From the NCBI GenBank assembly GCA_963971575.1, contig OZ020611.1, forward strand, positions 246,040,654 through 246,104,653: a stretch of DNA of 64,000 bases, written 5' to 3'. Both the position numbers and the translations under genes were made by a program. Below are positions 1-11,518 of the stretch, piece after piece (within the stretch, counting starts at the first letter, position 1; every line of letters starts with the position of its first letter). The DNA is from Liopterus haemorrhoidalis. Its lineage: Eukaryota > Arthropoda > Insecta > Coleoptera > Dytiscidae. The notes below the pieces were generated by a model. The model did not search any database and was not told the origin of the DNA. It saw only the letters and a list, made by a program, of their open reading frames with translations.

Positions 1-1301
1 AGATCTAAACTACAAGCAAAAAAATCTTGAAAAAGATGAAACAATATTTTAAATAAATGGCATGTTTTTATAACAGTTCTAAACGCTTCCCCATCAGATT
101 AAAAGAATTCAACATGTCGAGAAACAGAAGTGGTGCGGTGTCAGAAACATGGAGTGCGGGCAGTGTCAGTAATGAGCTGATGTGTGTAGTGTGGTGTAGT
201 GAAGAGGAATGATGAGTGATGTTGTGTTGACAGTTATGACGGTGCCGGTGGAACCAGGAAGTCGCCAGTCGCGAGTCCGGTCGTCCGCCGTCCTCCGTCC
301 GCCGCTACGGTAGTTGCATTCCACATGCACGCTGCACATGCAAATTATATAGACGTACCAACCGTGAAAACACTTTCCAACAGGTATTTTTCAGCTTCAC
401 CGGAATTATTTATATCACAAATACCAGACTGAACGGGACAGACTAGGTGTTAGGCTCTTGTTCCACTGATTAGAGGACTCTTTTAGGAAGCTGACCAACT
501 GTAGTCCTTTTGGGAGTTTTGTACTCCTTTTAAAGTTAATGTATTTATTTTTTTAAATCGGTACTTCAAATATACCATTTTATGGTTGATTTATATACGG
601 AACAAGAATATGGAATGAGAAATAAGAATAGTACACCAGAATAAAAAATATGAAACCGTTTATATCGGACATAACATTTCGTCGCTGCGTCTGCGTACTT
701 GCGTTGGCCTGTGTTTAACGGTTGTCGTTTGACAGGTTGTTGTGCTTAATATAACCTTTAAAAAAATTTCGTGTTAAGTAAAATGTAGTGATGGGCCTTC
801 TTTTATAACTTTCCAGACGCCAGTTGCAATCAGGGTAACCAGATTTCAGGTGAGGTAAACCCTAAGATTAAAAAAAAAAAAAAATGGAAATACATTAAGT
901 ATATTTTATTAAATTTTGCTCACCTCCTAAAAATAACTTTGAGTGTTTGAGAATCCGTACGTAGTGTTGAAACAAGCCCACTCGAGATGTGTGCGTATAC
1001 GTCGTCACATGATATCTCTGTGAAGCTCCACTCATTTCCCACATTCGATAATGGTGGATGGTGGCGATTAATTTATGGGCAATAGGAAATCGTAAAAGTA
1101 TCGTAAACACTGACTTAATAGTCTGCTGCTCGCACCACACCACTCTACTCCACATCACCGCTCCGCTCTTTACGACCATTTAATTATATTAAATAATGCC
1201 CTCTCGATATCACATCATAACTATAAAATATGGAATAAATATATAACATAGGATAAAGAAAAACAAATACAAAAAGAAATAACAATTTTTAAAAAAATAA
1301 C
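1..1301. other. Non-coding stretch with a GC-rich patch
   Basis: AT-rich sequence with no convincing gene. A GC-richer patch lies at about 235-330, just after a small 33-codon frame (114-212, ATG preceded by CAAC) that has no recognisable product. The patch could be part of a promoter or 5' exon, but no splice signal settles this. A poly-A run lies at about 870-885. Confidence 0.4.
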
Positions 1302-1341
1302 AAAAAACCCTTACACCGTCATTTTGTCGTCTGTCTGTCTA

Positions 1342-1374
<33 letters not shown>

Positions 1375-2326
1375 TCGGTAAAAATTGTAGCCAAACGGCT
1401 AAACCTAGAGAGTTGAAATTTGGCATGCTAATACAACTCTTTGACCCGCACATAGTAAAAATACTAAAACATCTAAAAAACATATCCCTCTAAAAATATA
1501 AACAAATATGTGCTCATCGAAAAAAAATAAAGCCCTTGGTACGTGGATTAACGATCAAATTTTTATTTTTGCAACATAAATTATTTTCAAGCGATTTTTG
1601 CCAAAATTGTGCAAAAAAATTTTTGCCCACACCCTGTAGCCAGATGGTTTAAACTAAAACTCTGGAAAAATTCTAAGTAATGTACATTAGTGTGAACCGG
1701 AATAGTACAACAGGAATTTTTGATCAGATTACGTTTTTGAAAAAAAAAAAAACGCATTTTTTGTGATTTTTTGCTAATAATGTACACAAGCTATAGCTTT
1801 GTAACATGCTACAATGGAACGTGTATGCTGGTGTAGTGGTTTTGGCGCTGACGTTTCACCCAAGTAACTCGATCTGAAAGGGATCGAACCCTGCGAGAAG
1901 AGACAATATTATGTTTTATTTATTTATTTTTTTTATTTTTGTATTTAAATTATTTTTTCAAAATTCTAGTTATATTTTGGCAAATGTTGCATTTAATTTT
2001 TAAAAGCGTAAATTTTATAACCAGTGGAAATTGTTTAAATTATAATTTAATTCTGTTTCAATGTACACGAAATCAGAGGGGCTTATAACAACCAATGGAA
2101 GCCATAGGCGCAATTTTTAAAATTCTTAATGAACCTTGGTATATAAAAAAATACTACATATATTTAGAAACCTAAATAATGGTATTAGGCGTTCGAATTA
2201 AAATTAACAAAAAAAATATTTTAATATAAAATTTGTTTTGGCATCCCAAATAATCATCATTCACTTACTAAATACCTGCAAAACCCTGAAATGTGTGAAA
2301 ATTCACACTTCACATCATTTTTTTTT
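1302..2326 (+). mobile_element. HINE-A copy 1 (Helentron-associated-like element)
   Basis: Reference copy of the commonest repeat in the window. Order of parts: a start resembling AAAAACCCTTACACCGTC, a (TGTC)n tract at about 1328-1375, a conserved block with GTAGCCAAACGGCTAAAC, a tRNA-like cassette at 1825-1900, a second conserved block, then TACCTGCAAAACCCTGAAAT and a short hairpin (GTGTGAAAATTCACAC) at the far end. Subterminal inverted repeats, a GTCY microsatellite and a terminal hairpin are the layout known for DINE-1/mini-me (HINE) elements. No protein is encoded; such elements move with helicase made elsewhere. The outermost left repeat is partly missing here. The family assignment rests on architecture, not on a database match. 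Confidence 0.7.
1825..1900 (+). other. tRNA-like cassette, type 1, in HINE-A copy 1
   Basis: A-box-like TGGTGTAGTGG at 1829-1839 fits TRGYNNARNNG, and B-box-like GATCGAACCC at 1882-1891 fits GWTCRANNC. The spacing of about 50 bases is right for a tRNA-type pol III promoter. Stems are degenerate, so this is not called as a functional tRNA. Copy 2 at 18778-18868 carries the same type. Confidence 0.55.
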
Positions 2327-3400
2327 TATATATTTGTACGAGAATTCTCCATTAAGTGACCATATTTTAGGGGTTGACAGTCAGGACATTTTAGATGGGA
2401 GTTATATGAATGAAAGAAAAAAAAAAATCATTTTGACGTTTGCATTTAATTGCATGTGCATGATGACATTTGAGTTTAATTGCTCAGCAATCTTCTCCCA
2501 GGCATTATTTCTTATATTGAGGTCCCTGTATTGTGATAATAGTTAAAATGTCATATTTTGTCGTGCAAAGAAACTAGTTTGGTGTCAAGTCGTTTGTCGC
2601 CATTATGGCGTAATTTGTTGTGCTGCGAATATATTTGTCATGGCTTTATATTTTCTTTTATTTATATTAAATTTCCAGTGTCACTGGTTGTTTAATAAGA
2701 GACGTAACATGACAGTCCGGTGGTGACAGTGTGTTAGTGTTGTTTCGCAATGTTGAATTGATTGCGATGCGTATCGAGAGTTTGTTGTCCTTGATGTCGG
2801 TAGCGCGGTCCATGTGCACCTGTCCGTGTTTTTATTCCATGCGGAAAACTGACAATCTCTTCCACACCGAGCGTCGACCGATCCGAGACCAGCGAATTTA
2901 CTTTTCATGTCGCCTCCTGCCTCCTGCCTACTGCCTACTGCCTGTCCGACATACACCTGTTTTTTATTCACCTCAATTTACATGTAAATTCACTTTACAA
3001 AGAGGGATCTATCGACTATTTTGACAACATAATTTGTTTGAGAAAATTGGATGATTTTTTTTTACAGAGTTTTTTTTAGTTTTATTTATTTTTTGTGCAT
3101 AAATCTTGTGTAGTTTTTTGTTGAAGAAACGATAGACATGAACCTTTTTTTGCAACTTCAAAAACGCTAGTTTTTAAAATATATACCGGCTGCCTATTTT
3201 TTTTTTTATCGAACATAGGATATAAAATGTTAAAATTTCTCTTTACATATTTATTTATTTATTTACCTTACGGCACACAACAAATTATGCGTACATTTAA
3301 TAAAATATGCTACTAAGGCCCGGTCTTTCCACCTTCAGATAAAGTCCCAGGTAACTATCTGACAGATAAGGTTATTTGTAACTTCATCTGCTGAATAAAT
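2327..3400. other. No gene seen
   Basis: AT-rich except for 2700-2960, which contains repeated CTGCCTAC-like words. The two opposite-strand frames there look like chance. From about 3310 a segment beginning GGCCCGGTCTTTCC resembles a MITE end but has no partner that I can pair. Confidence 0.4.
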
Positions 3401-3408
3401 GTCAATAC

Positions 3409-4519
3409 TAGAGATGGGAATTTCGGCTCAGTTTGCGAAACCGGATCAGTGGAGGTCGTTCAGTTTGTTGAGCCGATTCATTGATCCGGCTCAGTGATCC
3501 GGTTAAGTAAACATGTTTCCAAAACACAGGACGGTCGTTAGTTCGTAGGTAGAAAGTCGCTTAGAGCCGGTTCTTGCTTAGAGCCGGTTCTTGCAATATA
3601 TGAACTGTAAATATGATCCCGAGACACAGGTCGGTCGGTCGTTCGGTCGTAGGTAGAACGTCGTTTACAGTCGGCTCTTGCTTAGAGCCAGTTCTTGCAA
3701 TATATGAACTGTAAACATGATCCCGAGACACAGGTCGGTTGGTCGTTCGGTCGTAGGTAGAACGTCGCTTAGTGCCGACTCTTGCTTAGAGCCGGTTCTT
3801 GTAAACATGATCCCGAGACACAGGTCGGTCGGTCGTTCGGTCGTAGGTAGAACGTCGCTTAGAACCGACTCTTGCTTAGAGCCGGTTCTTTTAAACATGA
3901 TCCCGAGACACAGGTCAGTCAGTTGCCGGTCGTTCGGTCGTAGGTAGAACGTAGCTTAGAACCGACTCTTGCTTAGAGCCGGTTCTTTTAAAAATGATCC
4001 CGAGACACAGGTCAGTCAGTTGCCGGTCGTTCGGTCGTAGGTAGAACGTCGTTTAGCCCCGACTCTTATCTAACATTTTTGAAACAAACAATTCACTTTA
4101 TGTAGCTACTGTATTTTAAACCAGATGTGTTAAGTTTATGGCGATGTTTATTGCCCTTATAAATCGGACATCTGGGATTTGGGCAATATTTTTAATATTT
4201 TTATATAGTATGGTTGTAAGAAAATACAGACTAAGCCGATTAGTTTCAAATAAACTGCCCTACAAATTGATGACAAAATACACTTTATGATAATTAATAC
4301 ATTACAAGCCAAGTTCTCGCGAAGTTCAACATGACATCGACCCAGATCCGGATCACTCCGCTCACTGTTCACAATCGCCCGACCTATCGTATTCTTGAAA
4401 CTTGAAACTATACAATGAGCCGTGAGCCGGCTCATTTCAATTTGGTGAACCGTGTCACTTCGGTCAGTGTACTGAGCCGGCTCAGTGAGCCGGTTCGTTC
4501 ATGAACGACCCATCTCTAG
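3409..4519. mobile_element. Non-autonomous hAT-like element with internal minisatellite
   Basis: The ends are inverted copies of AGAGATGGG (about 3410-3418 and 4509-4517). Subterminal GAGCCGGTTC and CCGGCTCA words are repeated at both ends, as in many hAT MITEs. A clean 8-bp duplication is not seen; the flanks CAATACTA and TAGTATTA match at 5 of 8 positions. The right side interrupts a mariner reading frame (4520 onward), so this insertion is younger than that mariner. The centre is filled by a tandem array. Confidence 0.55.
3520..4075. repeat. Tandem array, period about 90-104 bp
   Basis: Five copies start with GATCCCGAGACACAGGTC at 3615, 3719, 3809, 3899 and 3996, with a diverged copy before them. 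Each unit holds a GGTCGGTCGTTCGGTCGTAG block and one or two GAGCCGGTTC words, the same word that sits in the element ends. Open frames across it on both strands are an artefact of the repeat. Confidence 0.85.
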
Positions 4520-4568
4520 TATTAACTGTTCCACCAGGTTTTAACAATTCATAATAGACCACACCCTT

Positions 4569-5174
4569 TTAGTTCCACCAAGTACAGAGCATTGTCTTTT
4601 TGCCAAAGCGATTAGGTCTTGCAGTTGATGTGGATGGTGAGCCTGGGTTCACCCATGTTTTTTTGCGTTTGGGATTTTCAAAATAAATCCATTTTTCATC
4701 GCCAGTAATGATACGATGCAAAAAAAACTTTCTTTTGCATCGTGCAAGCAAAATTTCACAATTGTTTTTGCGTTTTTCCATCTGCCTCTCATTCAATGCA
4801 TGTGGAACCCATCTGCCGACTTTCTGGATCTTATCCATCTCTCGTAGGCGATTGGAAACAGCTTGTTGACTAACGCCTAACTGCTCTGCTAGTTGTTTTT
4901 GTGATTGACTATCGTCTTCCTGTAGCAATGTTTCCAATTTTGTATCTTCATATTTTTTTGGAGGTTTTCCATGTTCTTTGTCTGTAAGATCAAAGTCACC
5001 AGTTTTGAAACGCCGAAACCATCGTTCACACGTATCTTGCGATGGAGCATATTCACCATAAGCTTCTCGAAGCAGTCGGTATGATTCAGCAGCAGTTTTT
5101 TTCAAATGAAAATAAAACAGTAGTACTGTCCGCGAATGCTCTTTATTTGGCACAAAATTTGACATTTTTAACAC
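4569..5174 (-). pseudogene. mariner transposase, 3'-truncated
   Basis: A 201-codon frame starting MSNFVPNKEHSRTVLLFYFH matches the N-terminal part of mariner transposases. It has a helix-turn-helix (WFRRFKTGDFD, then QLAEQLGVSQQAVSNRL), the WVPHALNE linker, and the first catalytic aspartate in TGDEKWIYF. A TAA at the end of the frame stands where the family has a glutamine codon. Reading continues past it (KGVVYYELLKPGGTVNT) to about 4517, where the hAT-like element cuts the gene; the second and third catalytic aspartates are gone. A probable terminal repeat (GCAGGTCTACAAGTATG on the minus strand) ends at 5333 next to a TA. Dead copy, transcribed leftward. Confidence 0.85.
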
Positions 5175-5335
5175 AGTAAAACAAAACTATATCACTTTTC
5201 AAATTATAACCTATACACATTTGACACTTAATGAAAACTTAACAAAACGCATTATGTGTTGAAACTTTGAACTATACACTCGGTTTGCGCGGCAAGTTTG
5301 AAAATAATCCGCATTTCATACTTGTAGACCTGCTA

Positions 5336-6112
5336 AAATTACTTTGTATTAGAATTATTTTGAATTACAATCATATTTTTAAAAAACACCTTTTGTTTCC
5401 ATTAATTCGCACAATTCTGTAGCTTGCAATATACATTCTACAAAGGTACAATTGTCAGCGTAATAGCCAAAAGCTACCAAAAGATCCCACCGCTGCCACC
5501 AAAAATATAACACCTAACTGCTAATAAAAGATCCCACTGCTGATACCAAAAATGTAATTGACAGGGTGAAATGTAATGGTGAATTTACCTAACTGTAAAA
5601 ACGGGGAGGGGGTTGCTGTAAAATTAACATTTTACAGCAACTGTTGGTGTCTGCCAATTAATTTATAACAAAGATCGATATATGTATCTCGTTAAAATCT
5701 GCTAAAAAGTGGGGAGAGCTGGTTGAAAGTAGAGCACAAAACTCCGCAGATGTAAAATTTTGATTTAATTTCATTTAAAGTTGTAAAAAATTGTTTCCGT
5801 TTTGTAAAACATTATTGAATAAGGTGTTAATTAATTGCACAAGTATATCATTAGCGGAGCATGCGATATGTTCGCGGGTGTGTGTGTGTGAGAGAGAGAG
5901 CGCGGAGGGAGAGGGTGTGGTGTAATTTGTAATGTATGTATGTAAAGAGAGACACATGTCCAGTAATGAGTCAATTACAATAACAGCCGCGTGCAATGTC
6001 ACTGCAGCACGCACCCGTACAGATTCAATCAAGAGGCATAAGTTATGTTTGAATAGCAAACTCTGACTGTCAGAAACTTGTCAGGGCATGCGCGTACTTA
6101 GTTTCGTGTCCG
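5336..6112. other. Non-coding; short repeats
   Basis: Contains two copies of AAAAGATCCCAC-GCTG about 50 bp apart (5478 and 5527) and a compound (TG)n(AG)n microsatellite at about 5878-5915. No supported gene. Confidence 0.5.
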
Positions 6113-6285
6113 CAGTGTTGAATCCAAGGAGGGCACCCAGAGGGATTTTCCCCCGGGTGGCAAAAATTCTCTCCCGGAAAACTTTTTTTTAGCTATAATA
6201 CCTGCCTGATCAACTTTATTCCTGACTTATGTAGTTCCACTTTCCATGCCCCCCTCCCCTTAGAAAAAGTCAGGATTCAACACTG
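6113..6285. mobile_element. Small hAT-like MITE
   Basis: Terminal inverted repeats CAGTGTTGAATCC (6113-6125) and its complement (6273-6285). The flanking octamers CGTGTCCG and TGTATTTG agree at 4 of 8 positions, and every mismatch is a C-to-T or G-to-A transition, so an old decayed duplication is possible but unproven. Confidence 0.5.
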
Positions 6286-6416
6286 TGTATTTGTGTAATT
6301 TGACTAGAAGTTTGATGTTACAACGATAGCTGTGATCACTTTCAAACTAATTTCAAATACAGTTTTTTGTGAAGATTTTTCTTCACATTTCTAGGTGTCA
6401 CATGTGCATTACTCAG

Positions 6417-6870
6417 TATTTTTAAGGTTTCGTTAGCCTGCCTCTCTGTCTGTCTACCTGTCTGTCTGCCTGTCTGTCTCTATGTCTGTTTCTATGTCTG
6501 TCTGCTTTTATGTCTGTCTCTTTCTCTGTCTGTCTGTATGTCTGTCTGTTTGTCTCTGTCTGTCTGTCTCTGTTTTTCTGTCTGTGTCTCTGTTTGTCTG
6601 TCTGTCTGACTGCCTGTCTCTGTATGTTTCTCTGCCTGTCTGTTTTTCTGTCTGGCTCTATGCCCGTCTGTCTGTTTGTCTGTCTGTATGTCTGTCTCTT
6701 TGTCTGTCTGTGTGTCTGTCTGTCTGTCTGTCTGTCTGTCTGACTGGCTGTCTCTGTCTGTTTCTCTGCCTGTCTGTTTTTCTGTCTGTCTCTCTGTCTC
6801 TTTGTCCATCTGTCTGTCTGTCTCTCTATCTGTCTGTCTATCTGTCTGTCTGTGTGTCTGTGTGTCTGTG

Positions 6871-6943
<73 letters not shown>

Positions 6944-7238
6944 GACTGCCTGTCTCTGTATGTTTCTCTGCCTATCTGTTTTTCTGTCTGGCTCTTTGCC
7001 CGTCTGTCTGTTTGTCTGTCTGTATATCTGTCTCTTTGTCTGTCTGTGTGTTTGTGTGTCTGTCTGTCTGTCTGTCTGTCTGTCTGACTGGCTGTCTCTG
7101 TCTGTTTCTCTGCCTGTCTGTTTTTCTGTCTGTCTCTCTGTCTCTTTGTCCATCTGTCTGTCTGTCTCTCTGTCTGTCTATCTGACTGTCTATCTGTCTG
7201 TCTATCTGTCTGTCTATCTGTCTGTCTGTGTGTCTGTG

Positions 7239-7291
<53 letters not shown>

Positions 7292-7575
7292 GACTGCCTG
7301 TCTCTGTCTGTTTCTCTGCCTGTCTGTTTTTCTGTCTGTCTCTCTGTCTCTTTGTCCGTCTGTCTGTATGTCTGTCTCTCTGTCTGTCTATCTGGCTGTG
7401 TGTCTGTCTGTTTCTCTGCCTGTCTGTTTTTCTGTCTGTCTCTTTGTCTGTCTGTCTATTTGTCTGTCTGTATGTCTGTATCTCTGTCTGTCTATCTGTC
7501 TGTTTGTTCGGGAGAAACTGTGGCTAAACGATTGGTCCTAGTTAGTTAAAATTTGACATGCATATCATTAAGGGT
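6417..7575 (+). repeat. Giant (TGTC)n tract within a HINE-A end
   Basis: About 1.07 kb (6440-7510) of TGTC repeats interrupted by TCTC, TATC and TGTG variants, roughly 265 units. It is flanked on the left by TTTTTAAGGTTTCGTTAG, a diverged form of the HINE-A start, and on the right by TTCGGGAGAAACTGTGGC followed by TTAAAATTTGACATGC. The right flank matches the HINE-A block that normally follows the short tract. So this is an expanded microsatellite born inside a HINE-A copy whose remaining parts are missing. All long open frames here (Cys/Leu/Ser/Val or Asp/Arg/Gln/Thr repeats) are artefacts. Confidence 0.85.
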
Positions 7576-7955
7576 CCAAAATAAAAAGTAGTACAAAACA
7601 AAAAACCTAAAATAAAAAAAAAACAATTGAAAAGCGGTAGTAAAATACCAATAATCGCCGGTCCCATTTAAATTAATGGTGAATGTAGATTAAGATCAAA
7701 GATGTCCGAGAAATGTACTTAAGGCCGAGTATCACATAAGAACTGAGAGGTAGACAATTACAGTGGATAGGACACGTGATGAGAAAGAATGAATTTTCTA
7801 AAACGACTTGGAAGTAAAATAATTTTATTGACAAGTGTTCAAAGCGCCTTGCATTTTGATTTAAACGCTCTCGGATCCTTAGTCAAGAACTGTCTGTACC
7901 CAGCATAATAAATAATAATTTTAATAATAATAATATTTCACTTTGAAGCCGTACT
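7576..7955. other. No gene seen
   Basis: AT-rich sequence with simple (TAA)n near 7910-7940. Nothing else recognised. Confidence 0.4.
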
Positions 7956-8386
<431 letters not shown>

Positions 8387-8699
8387 AGAACAACTTGAAT
8401 GTACGACTTGAAAGTAAAATAATTTGAATTGTTTTTATTTTTATTATGCTCTGCTACGGAAGTTGTATGGGCACCTAAGTATGCCGTATGTCGCGCTACA
8501 ATTAATGCATTAAAATTTGTCTGGATATTTTATTTATATATGTATATTATTATACATAACTTCCAAAACGCTGTGCAGAAATATTTTACGATGTTTGTAA
8601 GTACCACTGCAAGAAAAAACCAGTGGCGAAAGAAAACCTCTGCTAGACTTGCCCTCCCATAAAAAAAAATATTTAAAAAAAAATGTAAATTAAAAAAAA
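8387..8699. other. No gene seen
   Basis: AT-rich spacer. The short frame here lacks family features. Confidence 0.35.
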
Positions 8700-9300
8700 A
8701 AATTAAATATTTAGATAAATCTTCAAAAATACCTCAAATTATGTTCTATACAAATTTTTGTCCAAGGCTTGCTTTACTAGTTACGAATTAATTATCATGA
8801 CCATGGAAACGTTACATGTAAGTATGAAAAAATTGAGACTTGGAAAAATTTTAAATAATTTTACAAAAAATTTTCGAAATTTTTCATTTTATCAAAAAAC
8901 GTCTCAAATAAAAGTTATTAGTTATTGCATTTATAGTAACTTTTGTTCAATAAATTTTTTCGAAATATTTTTCTGTTGCTAAATATTCGCAAAAATCTTA
9001 AAATCGACACGAGTAAACTCCCATTTCTAGTCAACCGATTTTCATAAAAAACAATAGGGTTCTTCCCATTTAATAGGAGAATTTTTTAGTACCAGAACGA
9101 ACTCTTTAATTTAAACCGTTTTTGAGTTATCGTGTATACACACAGACACACAGACACACACACACACATACGGACGGCACTTCGAAAATAGGTTTTTTGG
9201 ATTCCCTGGACCATGAAACGTGGTCATCCGTCAAAATCTCGACATCGAAAATTTTCGCGATTACAATACTTGCCCCTTATATATTAAGGTCGGGCAAGTA
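8700..9300. mobile_element. HINE-B copy 1
   Basis: Shares two blocks with 39660-40270 in inverse orientation: ACCATGGAAACGTTACATG near 8800 and CGACACGAGTAAACTCCC near 9007. A (CACAGA)-type microsatellite at about 9137-9167 stands where the other copy has a GTCY tract, and the distal part (TCGACATCGAAAATTTTCGC) is related to the far end of that copy. Architecture parallels HINE-A with unrelated sequence. True ends are uncertain. Confidence 0.55.
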
Positions 9301-9980
9301 AAAAAATGATAATGCCCCTATTTTACCTTATTGTACGTATTTATATGAATTATGTAAACGTAACAGGCAATTACTTGTGACATCAGCTCTAGTAAAAATT
9401 CGATTATACTCCTGGATCTTGCTTCTCTAGTTACAGTATGTATCAATATTCTCCAAAATCATGTTGTTGTTTACGAATGTTGTAACGTTGGACGGTGGTA
9501 CGGTGTGCGGAGAGAGGGGGGTGGGGGGGTGTAGTGGCGGCAGGTGTTGCGCGATGGCACCGCGCAGACAGCTGCTAACGCTGCCATTTTCGCAAACTGG
9601 CCACAACAAGAGGCGGGCAGCCAGTGGCCCGAGAGCCCCGGGGCTCTGCCACACCTGTGCCCTGCACACCACCTTCCTTACCGTCCTCTACAAGATTTGT
9701 TTTCCACGCGAGGAAAGCCTCTAGGTTTTAGGTCACTTCAACCGTTTTTTGACAGCTAACTGTTATTCAATGCGCCTCATTATTATCACACCAACCTTAT
9801 AATTTAGTTATATATTTACATTTCAGATTTTGAAATTTAGTAATAAGGTATAACCAGTATCTACTTATACCGTCACTCATTTTTCGGTATGGTAGAAATT
9901 ATGGCCAAACTTCTAATCGTCTATGTGCAACCGACAAGGTGTCCATGTACAAGGGCTATCTTTTAAACTTTTACAAAAAC
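9301..9980. other. GC-rich island, no firm gene
   Basis: Most of 9480-9700 is GC-rich with a G run near 9515-9530. A frame at 9461-9724 reads through it but shows no domain, and no donor or acceptor is convincing. It could be an untranslated exon or a regulatory island. Confidence 0.35.
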
Positions 9981-10208
9981 TAAAGTGGGTTTTACATGAT
10001 TCAATTTATTGATCAATTAATTGAATCAGTTGACATTCATTTAATTGATGTGTGTAAAGCAGCGGTTTCCAATGTGGGGGGCGCGACCCCTTGGGAGGTC
10101 GTACAAGATTCACCAGGGGGTCGCGGGTTCATTGCAAATGTCATTTTTATTCCGATCGTTATAATATATCAACTAATAAAACAATAAAACTCAATGCATT
10201 TGCATATA

Positions 10209-11518
10209 CAAGGTGTCTCAAAAGAAATTTTATATTTAGTGGATCGATTAAAAAAAAAGTAAGCCGTATATAGAAAAAATGTTTATTAATTATTAAAATA
10301 CACTTTTTGGGGATTTATTTCTTAAAAATAATATCGTCTAAATGTAGACCCTCGCGTTCTCGGCACTCATTTAATCGAACAGTAAAATTACTTATGACGT
10401 CTCGGCAGGTGGACTCAGGGATGGCTGCCATTTCGTGACGGATATTTTCTTTCAAATGCGCCAGTGAAGTCGGTTTATTGGCGTAAACTTTAGATTTAAG
10501 ATAACCCCATAGGAAAAAGTCCATAGGGGTTAAATCTGGACTGCGTGGAGGCCAATTTATGTCACCTCTCCGGGAGATCAATTTGCCTGAGAAAATTTCA
10601 CGAACACGTGGCAGAGACATATTGGACGTGTGTGAAGTTGCTCCGTCCTGTTGGAACCATGTTCTTTGGTTATAGCCAGGAAAGTTTTGCAGTTCAGGTA
10701 CCAAGAAGTTGTCTAACATCTCCACATAACGCTCTGAATTCACTGTAACTGCACGCCCCCTTTCGTCTTCAAAAAAGTAAGGGCCGATAATTCCTCGCGC
10801 CGACATCGCAGCCCATACGGTCACTTTAGGCGAATGTAGGGGTTTCTGATGTTTGCGTTTCGGATTCGTTGCACTCCAGTAGCGGCAGTTCTGCTTATTT
10901 ACGTGGCCATTAAGATGAAAATGAGCTTCATCCGAAAACAAAATGTTGGTAAACGTTGAAAATCGCTCAATCACCTGATTTACGAAATTAAGCCTCTGAC
11001 TGGCATCTTGGGGCTTTAATTCTTGCACCAATTGAATTTTGTAGGGGTGCAGCTTTAGGTCTTTGTGCATAATGCGATGTAATGATGATCTATGCACATT
11101 TAAAGCACTTGCCCGCTTCCGAATTGAAAGGTTCGGGTCGTCACGAACAGACTGATTAACATTCTCCACGTTTTCTACCGTTCTTGATGACCTAGGTCGC
11201 CCGGATTTTGATTTATGCAGCGTTGTACCAGTCTCTTCAAACTTTTTAACCCAATGTCGAATGAGAGGAATGCTTGGCGCATCATTTAAGTGGCGAAAAC
11301 CTCGAATACTGCAGAATTTTCTACGCGCTACAGTCGCCGAATCACCGTTTTTGTAAAACTCTCGCACGCATAACGCGCGGTCTGCTCCCGAGAAACGCTC
11401 CATAGCGACTAAAATCCCAAGAGCCAGGCTACCGATTGACATAACCCCCGCGCCCCTCGGATACGTTGCGTTCACGCAGTAAGCTAAATAAATATAAAAT
11501 TTCTTTTGAGACACCTTG
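10209..11518 (-). mobile_element. DD41D Tc1/mariner-type element, full-length copy (D1)
   Basis: 1310 bp between TA dinucleotides (10207-10208, 11519-11520). The terminal inverted repeats begin CAAGGTGTCTCAAAAGAAAT and are identical for about 30 bp. It contains one intact transposase gene. Two shorter, nearly identical relatives at 40473 and 60436 are internal-deletion products, so the family moved recently. Confidence 0.9.
10315..11403 (-). CDS. DD41D transposase (intact)
   Basis: A 362-aa transposase of the IS630-Tc1-mariner superfamily, which would cut and rejoin its own element at TA sites in the nucleus. I start at MERFSGADRALCVREFYKNG; an upstream in-frame ATG gives a longer N-terminus with no family support. 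The N-terminal half has two helix-turn-helix segments (RRKFCSIRG around residue 30; SIRKRASALNVHRSSLHRIM around 110) and a GRPRSSRT linker. The catalytic triad is visible: LFSDEAHFHLNG, FQQDGATSHTS, and SPDLTPMDFFLWG. I count 41 residues between the second and third aspartates, the DD41D signature. There are no stops or frameshifts and the ends are intact, so this copy may still be active. Confidence 0.9.
   Translation of the reverse strand: MERFSGADRALCVREFYKNGDSATVARRKFCSIRGFRHLNDAPSIPLIRHWVKKFEETGTTLHKSKSGRPRSSRTVENVENVNQSVRDDPNLSIRKRASALNVHRSSLHRIMHKDLKLHPYKIQLVQELKPQDASQRLNFVNQVIERFSTFTNILFSDEAHFHLNGHVNKQNCRYWSATNPKRKHQKPLHSPKVTVWAAMSARGIIGPYFFEDERGRAVTVNSERYVEMLDNFLVPELQNFPGYNQRTWFQQDGATSHTSNMSLPRVREIFSGKLISRRGDINWPPRSPDLTPMDFFLWGYLKSKVYANKPTSLAHLKENIRHEMAAIPESTCRDVISNFTVRLNECREREGLHLDDIIFKK

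Noticed and set aside
3665..3947. Opposite-strand frames with repeated peptides
   Set aside because: Created by the 90-bp tandem units whose period is a multiple of three; no family resemblance.
3520..4075. Possible CRISPR array
   Set aside because: Units are contiguous with no unique spacers, and the setting is a eukaryotic transposon.
6422..7549. Several long overlapping open frames on both strands (up to 243 codons)
   Set aside because: All are translations of the (TGTC)n tetranucleotide; a 4-bp repeat stays open in many frames. No protein signal.
10545..10748. Plus-strand frame inside D1 (and its match at 40809)
   Set aside because: Shadow of the intact minus-strand transposase.
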